64,000 nucleotides of DNA from Brachionus plicatilis (Eukaryota; Rotifera; Eurotatoria; Ploima; Brachionidae), in assembly GCA_010279815.1 (NCBI GenBank), contig QEOQ01000253.1, positions 583,977-647,976 of the forward strand, written 5' to 3'. Position 1 is the stretch's first letter, and each line of letters begins with the position of its first letter. Below, one piece after another: positions 13,409 through 27,228 of this stretch. Under the pieces are notes generated by a model. That model searched no databases and was not told the DNA's origin. It was given only the letters and a program-made list of their open reading frames with translations. The translations under genes and the position numbers were made by a program.

Positions 13409-16400
13409 ATTGTAAAAATTTCCAAAATTTTGAAACGTTTTTTCTTAAATTAATTTTATCCATTTTTTCTTTTTTTATTTTTTTTATGATTTTTTTCACA
13501 TAATTTTTTTTTGTTTTATGTTTTTGGATTGATTAAAAATAAAATTAAAAAAATCCGCTTTTTTTTTTAATTTCCCGCCTATTATATGCGTAAAAACAAT
13601 TATTTTGTTAACAAAAAAAATTTTCTAAACTTATGAAATCTATCAATAAAGAACTATTTATTGTTACTATAAATAGCCAAAGATCTACAAATTTTCACCA
13701 AAAAATGATTGTTTCTATACTCACTGAATATTTGCTAAATTTCAACAAACAAAATAAAACAAAAGTATCTTAAAAATAAAAATAAAATTTCCATGCGATT
13801 CTGATTCATCTACACTCTTTTGATGTCCTAAATTAAAGGACATTTTTATTTAGAAAAAGATTAAATGCATTTAATTTTTTTCTAAATTATTCTGCAGAAA
13901 ACCTTATTAACAATCTTATTTTAAAATGATTATTTGAATTTAATTTCATTGTAAAAAATATAATCTTTCCTTTCATTAAATATATACTCTAAACTCTAAA
14001 AAGTTGTCAAAATATTTTGATTATTTTTACTTTTCGAAAGAATAATTATTTAACCTGATCTAAAAAACATCAATTTGAAAAATTAATTTTAAAAATATAA
14101 TTGAATCAATTTTTTAAATCAAATTTTCAGAATAAATAGGAATTAAAGCTTAAAAAAACATATTTTTAATTTTTTTTCTTAAATAAATAAGCTCATTTTA
14201 AATTTAATTTTAGCAACTTAATCATGAAAACCAAATATGAAAGAATATAAAAGCCACCCCGAAGCAAATTTTTGTAATTTTAAAGATTTTAAATATAATT
14301 ATTATTAGTTTAGCTTTATTAAATACAATATTTAATACTTGTTCGAGTTATATTGAAAATTGCATAATACAAAATAAGAGCAACAAAATCTAATTTATTA
14401 GAATCCTAAAATTTGTTAAGATATCAATTCAGTGTTTCGAAAATGTCATCATATTTGTTCAAATTTCGTTAAGCTGAAAAGTACGTGAATGAGGCAATTT
14501 TTTAATAAAAACAATCATTCTATTTTTAATCAAAAAAATTAATTAAAATAACCAATGCATTTTACGATACGTTAAGTGGGAGAAAATTTAAATTTATATT
14601 TAGACATATAAATTAAAAAGTCTCCAAATCATATTTTTAAAAATAAAAATTCAGGTAAATTGATTAAAATTTTGAGAATTTTTTTAAAAATCTCTTTTGT
14701 TTATCAACAGAAGGTCTAAATGAATTTTATTAAGAACCAATCGACATTTTAATTTTTCATTTCCTTGAATGAATTAATTTTTAAAAAATTCTAAACAAAT
14801 AATTTTTTGTTAGTTTGAATTAAACTTAGATTTATTAAAATAAATCATGAATCATTCAGTGTGATGTTAGGCATGTATCTAATTAACAAAAAATATTGTC
14901 AAAAAAAATTTCAAGAACTTGTACGAACTGAAAGATAATACTTAACGTCATATTCTATATTATAAAGATAATTATATATCAAATGAAATCAAATACAAGA
15001 TTTTTTTCTGGATACTGGATGTTAGCTTATACAGATATAAGCTATCTTATGATTCTAATCCATTTTGCTTTTAAGTGAATGTCGTTTAGCTTTTTTAATA
15101 TTAAATTACATTAAATCAATTAAATACTAAAAATAAATCTATTGGAAAAAAAGATTAATTTATAATTCAAAAATTGAATGATACTTTAAAAAATCTAATT
15201 AATTAAAGTATATTTACAAACAAGTAAATTAAAATATTATTGAATTGGATGCCTCATGATAAAGTGAATTATAGGTAAATTTCGAGACTATAATCAACTA
15301 GAAAAAACACCTGGAGTTGTATGCGATAATTATTGCCTAATTTTAATTATCTTAATGCACTTTTCTCTATCGATAATGAAGAAAAATGAACTAAAAATTA
15401 ATTTAAATTCTCAAATTATTTGATAAAGAGTACTTCCGACGCTCTTAAGTCGACTTTAAAAATATAATCATATGTCAGATTTAAGAATAAACAAAAAAAC
15501 ATGGAAAAAAAACTTAACTAACTATTAACGTATAACTGATTCTAATGAAATTTTAATTGAAAAATAAATTGCTTTAAATAAAGGATTTTTGAACTGTTAA
15601 ACATTCTCAATCAGTTTCCAAATTATTTAAAAAAGTAAATTAATCACAATAATAATTTATAACTTTGGAAAATAATATTTTTAAAGGAATGTGATAGCTT
15701 GATTATGCATTTTTTGTCGATAAACCAAAAAGTTTTGCATAATAATCAAAAAAACAAATTTTGAAGTTTAGGCCAGAAAATCGTTCTAAACACAGAAATT
15801 GAATTTTCTCGAATAAAAATTATTTTGATCTGAATTTTAGTTAAATTTGACTTATACAAAAAAAGAAATTTTGAAGATTATATTTTGAATATAATTTAAT
15901 TTTTAAATTAAATCAATAGCTATTGATTCAAATTTGTAAAATTTCTACTTTAACAAAAGAAAATACATAAACTTGTGTCTAAGTATGATTTTCACATAAT
16001 CAATTCTATGAAGTTGATTTAATTTAAAAATTCAAAATTTAAATTAAAATTAATTAGTTGTATATTGGTTTTTACAATTAAATCAACTTCTTTAAAATTA
16101 ATTTTCAATAAAATTTAAAATCTGTTATTTATCACTTTAAATATCTATAAATAATTTGCTACTTGTAAATATTAATTCAAGTAATTGCATTGAGCGCTTT
16201 CAATAATATAAAAATAAATAAATTGCTTTTATTTTAAAGCATGTACAATATATTTGTCCTGATAATCTTGACTGAAAAGGCATTGTCTAATAGATCGATG
16301 ATATTCTTTTCGGAATTCTTTTTTATTGTTCATTTTTAATGTAAGTAATCAAGATGGCTTGCTTTTAAAAAATCACTTTGAGCCAAATGATGATTAGACT

Positions 16401-19400
16401 AAACTAATCAGAAATCAACTAAGTAAAAACTTTTCTAATTTTTAATTTCTATAAACCATTCAATTAACTCTTCAAACTGTAAAAAGTTGAAAGAAAATAT
16501 CCTGAGTTTATTAAAATTAAATATAAGTACTTTTCTTATTTTTTAAAAAAATTTTGTTTAATTTAGAAAAAATAAACTGTTCCTCATTTTTTCATTAATT
16601 AAAATTAATGTGGTTCTAACAGCTTATTTTAAATTCTTAAAACTAATTAAATTTAATCGCTTTTGTTCAATTTTATTAAATAAAATTTTTAAAGTAGTAT
16701 ACTTAAAACAAAATCTTGAATAATGAATCTAATTTTGCTTTTAATAAAAGCTTCTTTAAATTTCGAACTTTTCAAACAAAATAATTCGATTTTATTTTTG
16801 TTCAATTAAAATCATAATACTTATAATACCAAATAGTTGAAGCTCAAATAAAGCAAAGATCGTCCACGTTATATTTTTCCTGCTTATTTTTTGCCTGTTA
16901 TATTATATATTTAGAATAAATTAATGAACAATTTTAGGAGATAATTTAAAAATTTGAGGATAATTAGAAAATTTTAAAATAATTTTAAGACTTTGAAAAT
17001 TTAAAATTTTTAACTTTTAAGTACTGAATAATTGCGCCTCTGGAATCAACAAAAGGGATAATAAACTAAACAAAAAACAAACCAGGTTTCAAAAAATTTA
17101 TGCGAATCATTTTTGTAAAAAGTATTTATTTGTTATTTGAACATAAAAATTTATTAATCCAAAGATCGAAGAAACACGAACCAAAAAAAATAAACAATTA
17201 AGTGTTTGATCAATAAAAAAGATTATGCTCATTTTTTGATAAAACAAAATCTTAGAATGTATTTCTAACAAAAAATAAAGATTTTAAACTAAAATTCACG
17301 ATAATTAATTCATGATTTCTCTAATTAATTATTAAATCATCTTAGCTTTTAAGTTACAAAAACGTAAGAAAAATAAAAAACCCATCAATATTTTAAAACC
17401 ATTTTTTAAATAATAAAAATTTAACAGTCTAATAAATTAATTATTTTTGTTTTTAAAATTTTAATTTTGAATTTTTTTTTCAAATACAATTATACATATT
17501 TTGAATTAATATTGAATTTTTTTCAAATATAATATGGAATATAAAAACAGACTTAAAAAACAATTCAAGGTTTTGATTATTTAAATTAAGGGTCATTCTT
17601 TGGTTATGTATACTACCCCAGCAGAAAAACGAAAATAAAAATTAAAAATTACAGCATCGATAAAATAACACTCAAACCATTTAGATCTGTTTTTTTTAAG
17701 ATTTAAAAAAAAAATTCTTTAAAATTTTCAAATTTAAAAAACCTCAATATAAAAGATATGCAATTCTGAAAATTGAAAATTAACAATAATATATAGAAAT
17801 TTGCGTATAAATTTCAGGGTTCTCAAAGATTGCAGCTCTTTTCAAAATGAGAAAAAAAATAATACTCACTAATTTAACAATGCATTTAAAAAAATTTTCT
17901 TACTATTAAGAAAATAATCCATATTTAAGTTAAAGAAATATAGCAAATCTGATAATTTTTTAAGAGATTTCCAATATTATTTAAAAGTATGCTATCTATG
18001 TGTATTTGATCAAAAAAGATAATAATCAGTTTCGTGAGTCAGAAATAGATTATACAATAAAAAGCTTTGATATATCTGAAAAACAAAAACCTATTTTTTG
18101 TCAAATATACGAGACTTTTTGATAATTTTTTCTAAAATTTTATTGATTAATCAAAGATTTAATCTGAAAAGAGTCTTTACAAAAATTGTAAAATTCTGTA
18201 CAAACTTAACAAAAATATTTCCTTTTTTTTAAATTTAAAATCAAAATTAAAAAAATATTCAGAGAGAATGAAATTATTTCCCCTATTCGCTACTTGTTCA
18301 GCATATGATCGTCATACTATATTTTCTTTTATAGATAAAAAAATAATTAAGCCATTAATAAAGTGATGGTCATAATTTTCTTTATCGTTAATTTTAATAT
18401 TTCAAAAAGGAATTTTTTATTCAATTTAAACTTAATTTTACAGTGCCATTTTAAAATAATTATTTTCTTATTAAGTTTATTTTGTCCCAGAGTCAAATTA
18501 ACCAAAATTCTTGACTAAAAACTTGAAATTTAAAAGTATGGGCATTTTAAAATTAAGGAGATAAGATGTTACTAAATTCTAAACTTTTGAATTAAATTAA
18601 GATATTATTAATTTTATACTTATTTTAAATATGCTTAAATTTTTTTTGAGTAGTTTGTTCCTTTAAACATGAGGCCCAAATGATGAGCTGGGATCCATTC
18701 CAAAAAAATAAAAATATGAACAGAACAATTCGAAAATAATACAAAAAACATTTTCGCATCGCTTTGAAAATTTTGCAAAAGCTCTGCATATTTAACATGA
18801 ACTGAGCAATTTTTATTTTGGTTTAATGCATTTGGCAAGTTTTTTTTTGACTAGATTTATTTTTTGAAAAATTGCAAAGTTAATTTAAAAAATTTTACAT
18901 GCCTAAAATTAAAAAATGCATAAAAAAGGTTTTGAAAAAGTGATGGATAAAAATTAACTTACCAATAGCAGAGATGTTGACTAAAAAATGATTCAAAAAT
19001 TTTTATATGCTCTGACAGAAATAATTCTTTGCTTTTAGAGAAAAAATCATAAAATAATAATTAATAAGATTCTAATCATTTTTTTTTGTTTGTCCTGAAT
19101 ATCAAAAAATTAATATTCGAGAATAAATAACTAGTCATATTTTTTTAATCAAAAAATTTAAATTTATCTTTTTCTATTAGTATTTAAGGTTTTCTTTAAA
19201 AAAAAAATTTTAAAAATACTTGACAATAAAAAAAATGTGCATGAGCTACTATTAAAAAATTTTGTATTTTTCGATTTGATTTGAGGAACTGATTTTGAAA
19301 TTGCCTTATCTAAGCAGATAAATTAATTCTGTTTTAATTTTGTAAAGAATTTAATTTGGAAAAAATGAAATAAATGCCTGCAAGGATCGAAAAAAACTAA

Positions 19401-22400
19401 AGCCTTATTTTATCAGAAATTCAATTGATATTTATGTGTTTTCAAAATTGTTTTGTTTCTTTAAAATTAACCATTCAATAATAGAATAAGAGAAACAATT
19501 AGAAATAAAAATTGATATTGCATAAAAGAATTTTTTTAACAAAATTTGACTATTAAAAAATAAAAATAAAAAAAGTGTCGCTTTTATAGTAAAAGCTCTA
19601 AAATTAAATTAAAATTTGACTGTTGCATTTATTGATAATATTTAATAAATTTTTATGTTGTTTTTTAAAACAAAATGATAATCAAGTGAAATAACCTTAA
19701 GGTTATTTAAACACATCTTTGTTAAATTATATTTTCATAAAGATGTGATTGGTTTCTGAATTCAGAAAAATCTATTTATTTAACTAAGAAATAGTAATAA
19801 TCAAAGAATTTTTTTACAAGCTTTTTTGTTAATTTCACCCACTAAATCATGATAATTTCTTTTTTTCAAAAACACAAATAACCACTTACTTATTTATTCC
19901 CATTAGCTCTAGAGAAAAAACTGTTTGGCAACAAATCCAGAAAGAAAAAATTAATATTATATTTTTGCCAAGTTTTTCTCGAAATATATAATATTAAATA
20001 TTAATTCTATTTATCTTTTATATAATACACTTGTTTCTTTCAAATCAGGACATTTCTTTTTAGCTAAATAAACTCAAATATTTACACAAGCAAAATAGTT
20101 TGGAGCGAAGTTTTCAAATCTGCAACTTGAGAATGAGTTTTGACTAAACAAAACTTGTTACAACATAAAATTAAATTTTTATTTAGATTGATTTTTTTTA
20201 TCGAAATCAATTTTCAACAAAAAAGCTATCTCCACTATTTTCGCTCACTTTTCTTTTTTGAGCAGAAAACTTGTTTATAGAAAATTCATTGAAATTAAGA
20301 TTTTTTAATAAAAAAACTAAATGGTTCCTTAGTTCATCCTATTATGAGTATAAAACGTGATAAATAAATTTAAGCTTATCAAGATTTATTAAAATAAAAA
20401 ATTCATTAATACTTATAAAATAATATCAGTCTTTATTTTTAATCAAAAATACAAAAAATTAATATTTAAGTCTGTTTAAAAAGAAAAATTCACAAACGTT
20501 TTAAAACTGGTTATTATCAATTTAATATCTGAATGCTCAAATTTTCAAATAGTTAGAACTTTGAAACATTATTCATTCGAAATTAATTAAAGCTTAATAT
20601 TCGAATTTTTCAAGATGAATATTAAAAAATAATTTAAAAAATCTCATATTTTCTGAAAGTTGCTTTAGGGTTCTAAATATATACTTCTTATTTATATGAT
20701 TATTTTCTAAAACTAAATAGTGAGAAATATCTCTAGAGATTGAAAAAATAACGCTGAATTTTATCAAAATTCAAAATAGAATCTCAAAACTAAGCATGAA
20801 AGTTTGAAATTTATAATTCTGAATCTAATATATAGATAGAAATTAAGAATACCAGTCCGGAAAACATCTTGCAAAAAAGGTTATTTACTTTTAATATTCC
20901 CAAAAACTAATTGGATACGATCTTGATATTGGCTTTTTAATTGGAAAAACTTTAAAAATTTAATGCATCAATAAATCATAAATATAACTAAAAATGAATG
21001 AATTTTACAAATGCTGAAAATTTAAGTTTTCGACTTTGCCTATCGTTACTAAAATATGTGATGAAATTTAGCCAAAAATAAATTCTAAAATTGATTTTAT
21101 GATGAATTTAATTCTGAGCATAAGGGACTTTTTTGATACATACTATTTGATGATTCATTATCTTAAAAAGAATTGATCACCAAATATAAAATATGTCATG
21201 GAGATAATTCATTTTTTTTAGCTTATCCAAAAAAGCCCTTTGAAAACAATTCTTCGTTTTATTTGCTTTAAATTTAACAATGATCATACAATGAAAAATT
21301 AAAAAATGTTTTTGCAAATCAGAAAATGATCTTAGTTTAAATTATATTCAGTAAAACTAATTAAGATTTTTCTTAATTTTTTCTGATATTCGTTGTTTTT
21401 AATTTTGAAAAGGCTTAAATCATTAAAAAATTAATCTTCGGGTTTTAATCTATTTTCTAATTTATAAATCACGTTTTTGATGTATTCACTAAGGTTCTTA
21501 ATAATTTTACATGAAAAAAATTAAAAAGATTCTTTGAATGTCTTAATGTCAGCATTTCTAAAGCGGAAAGAAATATTCTTGCTATTTAACAAGCAAAAAT
21601 ACATATAGAAGTCTAATTGAATCCCAGAAAAATACAGTCAAATAAGAATCTGACTTATCAAGCTTCATTCCAGTCTCATTTTCTTTTGTTGGTATTCAAC
21701 AACTTTTGATAATTTATTTTCAGGTAACTGTTTTTATTTTTTGGAACATAGTTTATGTTTGAAAAGATGATGCATTTTGTTAAACAAAGAAACCTGATAA
21801 TTTAGAATATTTTCAAGTTTTCTAAAATACGTTTGAAACTAAAATTTAATTTGATTACTCAATTGAATTATCAAAGATAATTTAATTATAAATTCCTGAA
21901 TTACTATTATTATTTTATTAATTTACTACGCTTTAAAAAAAATTAACTCATTAAAAAAAGCCTAAATAATTATTAAGCAAAAATTAGATGTTTACAATGG
22001 TCCGTATTGAGTTGGAACATATTTTGACAGCTACTATTTATTAATCCAAGAACCTTTTAGCAAAATTAATTCATTAACTAATAAACAAAATCTTATGAAA
22101 AATTTTATTTTTTTTTTAAATTTACGAGATTTATTTAATAAGGAATATAAAAACACCGACAAAAAAATTTTTATCCACCGAAAGTCTAATTTTAAAATTA
22201 TTTTTTAAATAAATATCTGACATCATAATTGGAAAATGTGTTATTTTTAAAAAAGATTATGTTTAAATTAGAGTATTATTTAAAATTTAAATGGTTTGAA
22301 TTTAATTAGAAAAAAGCAACCATTTATAAATCAATGAAATTAAAAAAATTGTCATCAGTTAACAAGTCAAAAAATATTTAATAATTTATCCAAAATTCTA

Positions 22401-23866
22401 GCTGGAAATCATTCTTGAAAAAGAGGATTTAAAAAAATTTCAATTAATAATCATAGTTTGATGTTTAAAAATAAAGATTTGGGTTTGTACAAGAACAATT
22501 GTCAGATTTTGGTTAACGTAATGGTTTTAGCATAAAATAAGACAAACAAATATTACGTCAAAATGAATCAACTTTTAAATAAAATTGATCTAATAGCAAC
22601 AAAATTTTCCTAATATTAGTTTAAAAAACACAAATTATATTAAATATCAATAAAAAATGGTTAATAATGCTAAGCTTTTAATAAAGAATACTTGTTAATT
22701 TATTCCAACAGATTGGATTTAATTTCAATTATTTTTTAAACTTTCTAGACTTATTTTTGTTCTAGTATTCTTTAATGAACTTAAGATCTAGTTATAAGAG
22801 TTTTATCCAAGGGTGTTTGAATAAGAAAATAAGTAAATTTTCCCAAAAAAAAAAACAATTTTTGGTTAGCGAAATATTCGTTTACCAAATTTTTTTTCGA
22901 ATATTATCCAGTTCTAACTTATAAAAAAATATTTGACAGCTTTTAACTTTTTTGGTTAATTTTTCAAAAATTCAAATAAAAAATAATCATTATTTTTTAT
23001 TTATTTATCTGTGAATATTAGTAATATTCACAGAGAATGATTTTTAATTAATATATTTAATAAAAGAATTCTTAATAAATGAGTCATCCTTAATTTTGGG
23101 CGTTTTAGTATTCGACCAAAATTCACAATTTTTAGTAACTACATCAAAAAAAAAACACTCATTGTCATTTACTCAATATTTGTCATTCGCACAATCACGT
23201 CAAAAATTTTTCCCCAGTTTTCATTTTTTTCACCAAGTTTAATCATTTCAAGCCAAAAATTAGATATTAAAAACCACATGTTACATTTTTTTCGTCTTAA
23301 TAAAATAATAAAAATAAAAGCTATGATGTGGAAAACCACTCCAAATGGGTTTTAAGACCCATTGTGGTAGATTGTTAAATCTAATTTTTATGTTTTATTT
23401 TAAAATTGATTTATAGTATTTGTATCTATTATCACTAGACGGTTTCAAACAGTTCCTCTTTAGAAAAAAAAATTGCGATGTTGTTCTCAGTTTTTCACCA
23501 GCTTTTTTTGGTAATAAAGTCATGAAATCTCGGCACTTGTCTTAGTCCATTCGAAGAATCGTTTTTTAATATAACAGGACAGTACCAGTCGATATCAAAA
23601 TCTTTAAAAATTTTAGACATTTCATTTAGGTGGCTTCTAGTTCTTTATTTGATCATACAATTATGAAAAGACATGAAAAAAGTGCAATTTTTCAAACTTA
23701 TTTTTAAAAAATAAATGGGAGATTATTGCAATCTTATAACGTTGAAATTAAATGGATTAAATTAAACATAGAACATTTAATTTGTATTGTTTTAAAACAA
23801 AAATCTTAAAACAAATTTCTTACAAGTTAGAAAATAACTTTCTTGGTAAAAGATAAAAATGGTATT

Positions 23867-25290
23867 TGGTCTAGCCGTAATGGAACAATTCTTGTTTTTT
23901 GATTCAGTGAACTATTAGTTCACCTAGTTTAAAATTTTTCCACCCAAAGAAGATTCAGTCGAGACTAGAATTGAGAATTTACCATTTTAGTGAGACAGAG
24001 AAAAAACCATATTTAAAGAATCATTTACAGAAGAGATGTGTAATATATGCAGGATATTATGAAGACGAAGTTTTAAAACTATACATTTATTCATTTCATT
24101 AAATATTAATTCAATTATTGATTTGTTTATTGAAAATTTCATTCAATATAAATTTATTGCAACACACATGAGGTTGTTTCGAATCAGGATACATCGAATA
24201 TCCAACTCCACTGTGTAATTGCTCCCAAGTAATTTCTTCTTTTTTTCCTGAATTATCAAATATTTAAGCATCTTTAACCTCTTGTTGTTTCACCATATCG
24301 TTTTTAATTTTCTTTTGACTTATTTATCTTTTTTTTATTTTTATTTTTATATATTTTATTTAATCATATTTAACTTTATTTTAATTTTTTTATAATGTGA
24401 AGGAGCATTAGCTGAGTACAGATAAACAAATAAATAATTGAAGTGTATTGAAAATTGAATGTGCCCCAAAATTTTTTTCTGATCGAAATTCTTTAAAATA
24501 TACTCTCCAAAAAATGTTGCAATCCTTTTTAAAAATAAATCTTTGAAATATTATAAAAAAGTAAAAATCTGATTTAATTTAATTACGCATTTAAAAATAT
24601 CTGATCGAATTTAAAAAATGAAATTTGATATTTAATATATTGTTAACTCTTAGAAAAAATTATGCAAAAATTGATTACTAATTGATTTTGCTTCTCTTAT
24701 CTTGCATTTTAAAGCAGTTATATTAAAAGAATGTACTCAACTAATTATTAGATAAGGATAAGGACCAAAGAAAAAGAAAAAGGCGCCGAGTATTTTGAAG
24801 TTTAAAAGTTATTTAAAAATATTTAAATTTTTTTCCGAATAATAAAAAGTATTTGGCAAGCTTTTTTTTATATTTTACATTTTTAGAAATAATTGCGTAA
24901 TTAAATTTCAAATTTTAACATGCTTAAGTATTAAGTTTAAACTAAACAACGTAACTTCAAAATTTTAAAAAAGTTGAATAGAAAAAAAAAACTTTCCATT
25001 TCTACATTGAAAAATTAATTTTTTTTACATTGATAAAGCTTTTGATATTGAAAAGACCTTTTTTATTTTAATAAAATAGTTTTAATCGATATAAAGTATT
25101 TGATTTAGAAGTAAATTTAAACATGTGAAATTAAACTAGTGATTCAATTTGTCCATCTAATCCTATTTTCGCTCACCTTTAGCTGAACATAAAAATCGAG
25201 TTAACTAATAGTTCACAAAACACGAGAACATAAATTGCTCACATAATATGTGAACTATGGTTCACGGTATCTCATAAACTCGACAAATCA
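23867..25290. mobile_element. Diverged relative of the 1188-1846 hAT-like element
   Basis: The left end tggtctagccgtaatggaacaattcttg and the right-end block taatagttcacaaaacacgagaacataaattgctcacataat match the corresponding end blocks of the element at 1188-1846. Terminal repeats are more diverged and no clean target duplication is seen. At about 1.4 kb it is longer than the first copy, partly because of an insertion at 24853-25001. A LINE-like string at 24400-24440 (gtacagataaacaaataaataa) may be another insertion. Confidence 0.5.
24853..25001. repeat. Palindromic MITE, about 148 bp, copy 1 of 3
   Basis: It starts with ttggcaagcttttttt and ends with aaaaaaactttcca. The inner halves (aattgcgtaattaaatttcaaatttt and its approximate complement) make most of the element self-complementary. 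Other copies are at 32243-32392 and, inverted, 47027-47173. Confidence 0.75.
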
Positions 25291-26492
25291 CTGTCGACAA
25301 ATAAAATTTCCACATAGTATTAACTCGACATAATTTTTATGAAGAATTAATAAATAATTTTAAAATATCAATATTGACTTATATATAATAGGTTCATCAC
25401 GAAATAAAAAATATGGAAATGCAAGTTGGGTATTAATTGATGATGAAAATTTTGAATACATGGAAAAATAACTTTTTAAAAGAGTATAAAAAAAATAAAA
25501 AAATTTCTATTTAATTGATTAATTATAATTAAAAATTAAATAAAATTATTGTCTCATTTTTTTGTACAATTTAAACGTGTATAATTTATAATAATTTTTT
25601 TTCCGCCGATTCGTCGAAAATTTACTAAATTCCTAACCATCACTGACAATAATAATTATTTGAATAAATAATCAAAATATTTTACATTTGTAAACTTAAT
25701 TTTTTTAAATTTAATATTTTAATATTTAGTTGAGAATTTCAAATGGTATCCTTAGAAAAAAACACTCATTGATGAAGGAAAACAAAAAAAACTTGGCCTG
25801 AGGCAATACATTTTTCATAAAATACAAATTATTTGGTTATACATTCATTTTATGCCTTTTAATTTTTTTAAATATCCTTTTTTATGTTTAAATAAAGCTC
25901 CGATCTAATTGCCAAGTGTTTTTTTTTAATTTTTCAGGAGAAAAAGATGAGTTCAAATATTGCTTACGCCTTATAAATTTTCAGATAATACTTCTCCTTT
26001 TTTAAAACATTTCATGGCTAATTAAAGAAAATTTTTTTTAAAAAATGAAAATCATATGCATTATGATATCCATTCAATTATTGAGTCCTTTAATTTTAAA
26101 TTAATTTTGATTATTTTAAAAAAGAGTGTTAAGTGTTTTTAAGTAAAAAAAATCAATTTAATTTAGTCTCAAATGTTTTATATATTTAAATTTTTTTATT
26201 TATTATTAAAGTTATTTTCTAACTTGTATAAAATTTGTTTTAAGATTTTTGTTTTAAAACAATACAAATTAAATGTTCTATGTTTAATTTAATCCATTTA
26301 ATTTCAACGTTATAAGATTGCAATAATCTCCCATTTATTTTTTAAAAATAAGCTTGAAAAATTGCACTTTTTTCATACCTTTTCATAATTGTATGATCAA
26401 ATAAAGAACTAGAAGCCACCTAAATGAAATGTCTAAAATTTTTAAAGGTTTTGATAAGATCGACTGGTACTGTCCTGTTATATTCAAAAACG

Positions 26493-27228
26493 TTATTTAT
26501 GTGAACTATAATTATGTCCTTATAAATATCTAATTTTCAACTTGTAAATGAAAATTAAAATTCGTGAAAAATTATGAACATGATAGTAAATGAGCTTTCA
26601 GGAAAATTCTATATGAATGGGGCAATTGAAGTTTGAGATCAAGATCAAGTTGTGCTATCGAACAACGATCGATTGCACAACTTATTCGGCTTTTTAAATA
26701 TTATAATTGAATTTTGATAAATTTTTTAAAATAAATTATTTAAAAATAATTCATTTAAAAAGAGTAAAAACAAAGCTAAAATATAAAATAAATCCAATTA
26801 AATTTATCCAAAAAATAGATTATAATTATACATAAATATTAACCAAAATCAGATTAATTTAATGCTAATGGCTGTTTTTCGATTTAAACTTTTTTCTTGA
26901 AAATCAATACAAATTTGAAAAGTTGAAAAAAATAATTAAATTTCTCTACAAATTTATCATTTGTTAATTAAACATGAAAATTTTTATCCAACAAGATAAT
27001 TTCACAACTTTTGCATTTTAAAAAAATTTAAACGACCGTTACCAGAAAATTACTTTTTTGATATAGAGCTTAATGTTTATAAGAATTGAAATGATACTAC
27101 AATAATTGCAATTAGAGAATTAAAAAGCAAAAAATATTTTTTTAAATTTTATTTACTGTTTAACAGCAATAGAACAAATAATATAAAAAAGTTAAAATCA
27201 ATGCTTTCTATGAAAAAAAACAATTTTT
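26493..27228. other. AT-rich intergenic DNA and 3' flank of the peritrophin-type gene
   Basis: No gene is seen. On the minus strand an AATAAA at 27153-27148 lies about 75 nt past the stop of the chitin-binding gene and is its likely polyadenylation signal. A small inverted repeat (caagttgtgc/gcacaactt) lies near 26650-26685. Confidence 0.5.

Larger units (their letters stand above)
9013..23559. other. Gene-poor AT-rich region (14.5 kb)
   Basis: No exon-like GC-richer block, conserved motif or RNA gene is visible, apart from the Tc1-like remnant near 13.3 kb and a tandem repeat at 11.4 kb, listed separately. The two ORFs longer than 60 codons (12942-13187 plus, 18635-18838 minus) are of low-complexity composition and match nothing I recognise. 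A short perfect hairpin (tctgtgaatatta/taatattcacaga) occurs near 23010-23036. The first part presumably holds the promoter of the glutamate receptor gene, but no core element stands out. Confidence 0.6.
23560..26492. mobile_element. 2.9-kb foldback element with about 280-bp inverted arms
   Basis: The left arm (23560-23841) and right arm (26209-26492) are near-identical inverted repeats. Both contain cgactggtact(g)tcctgt at the outer end and aaaataacttt at the inner end. The interior has no long ORF. Two other elements (23867-25290 and 24853-25001) appear to be nested inside. A GC-richer stretch at 23440-23560 lies just outside the left arm. Confidence 0.75.

Noticed and set aside
23010..23036. 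Perfect hairpin tctgtgaatatta/taatattcacaga as a terminator or histone 3' element
   Set aside because: There is no gene upstream and it does not match the histone stem-loop; AT-rich DNA yields such palindromes often.
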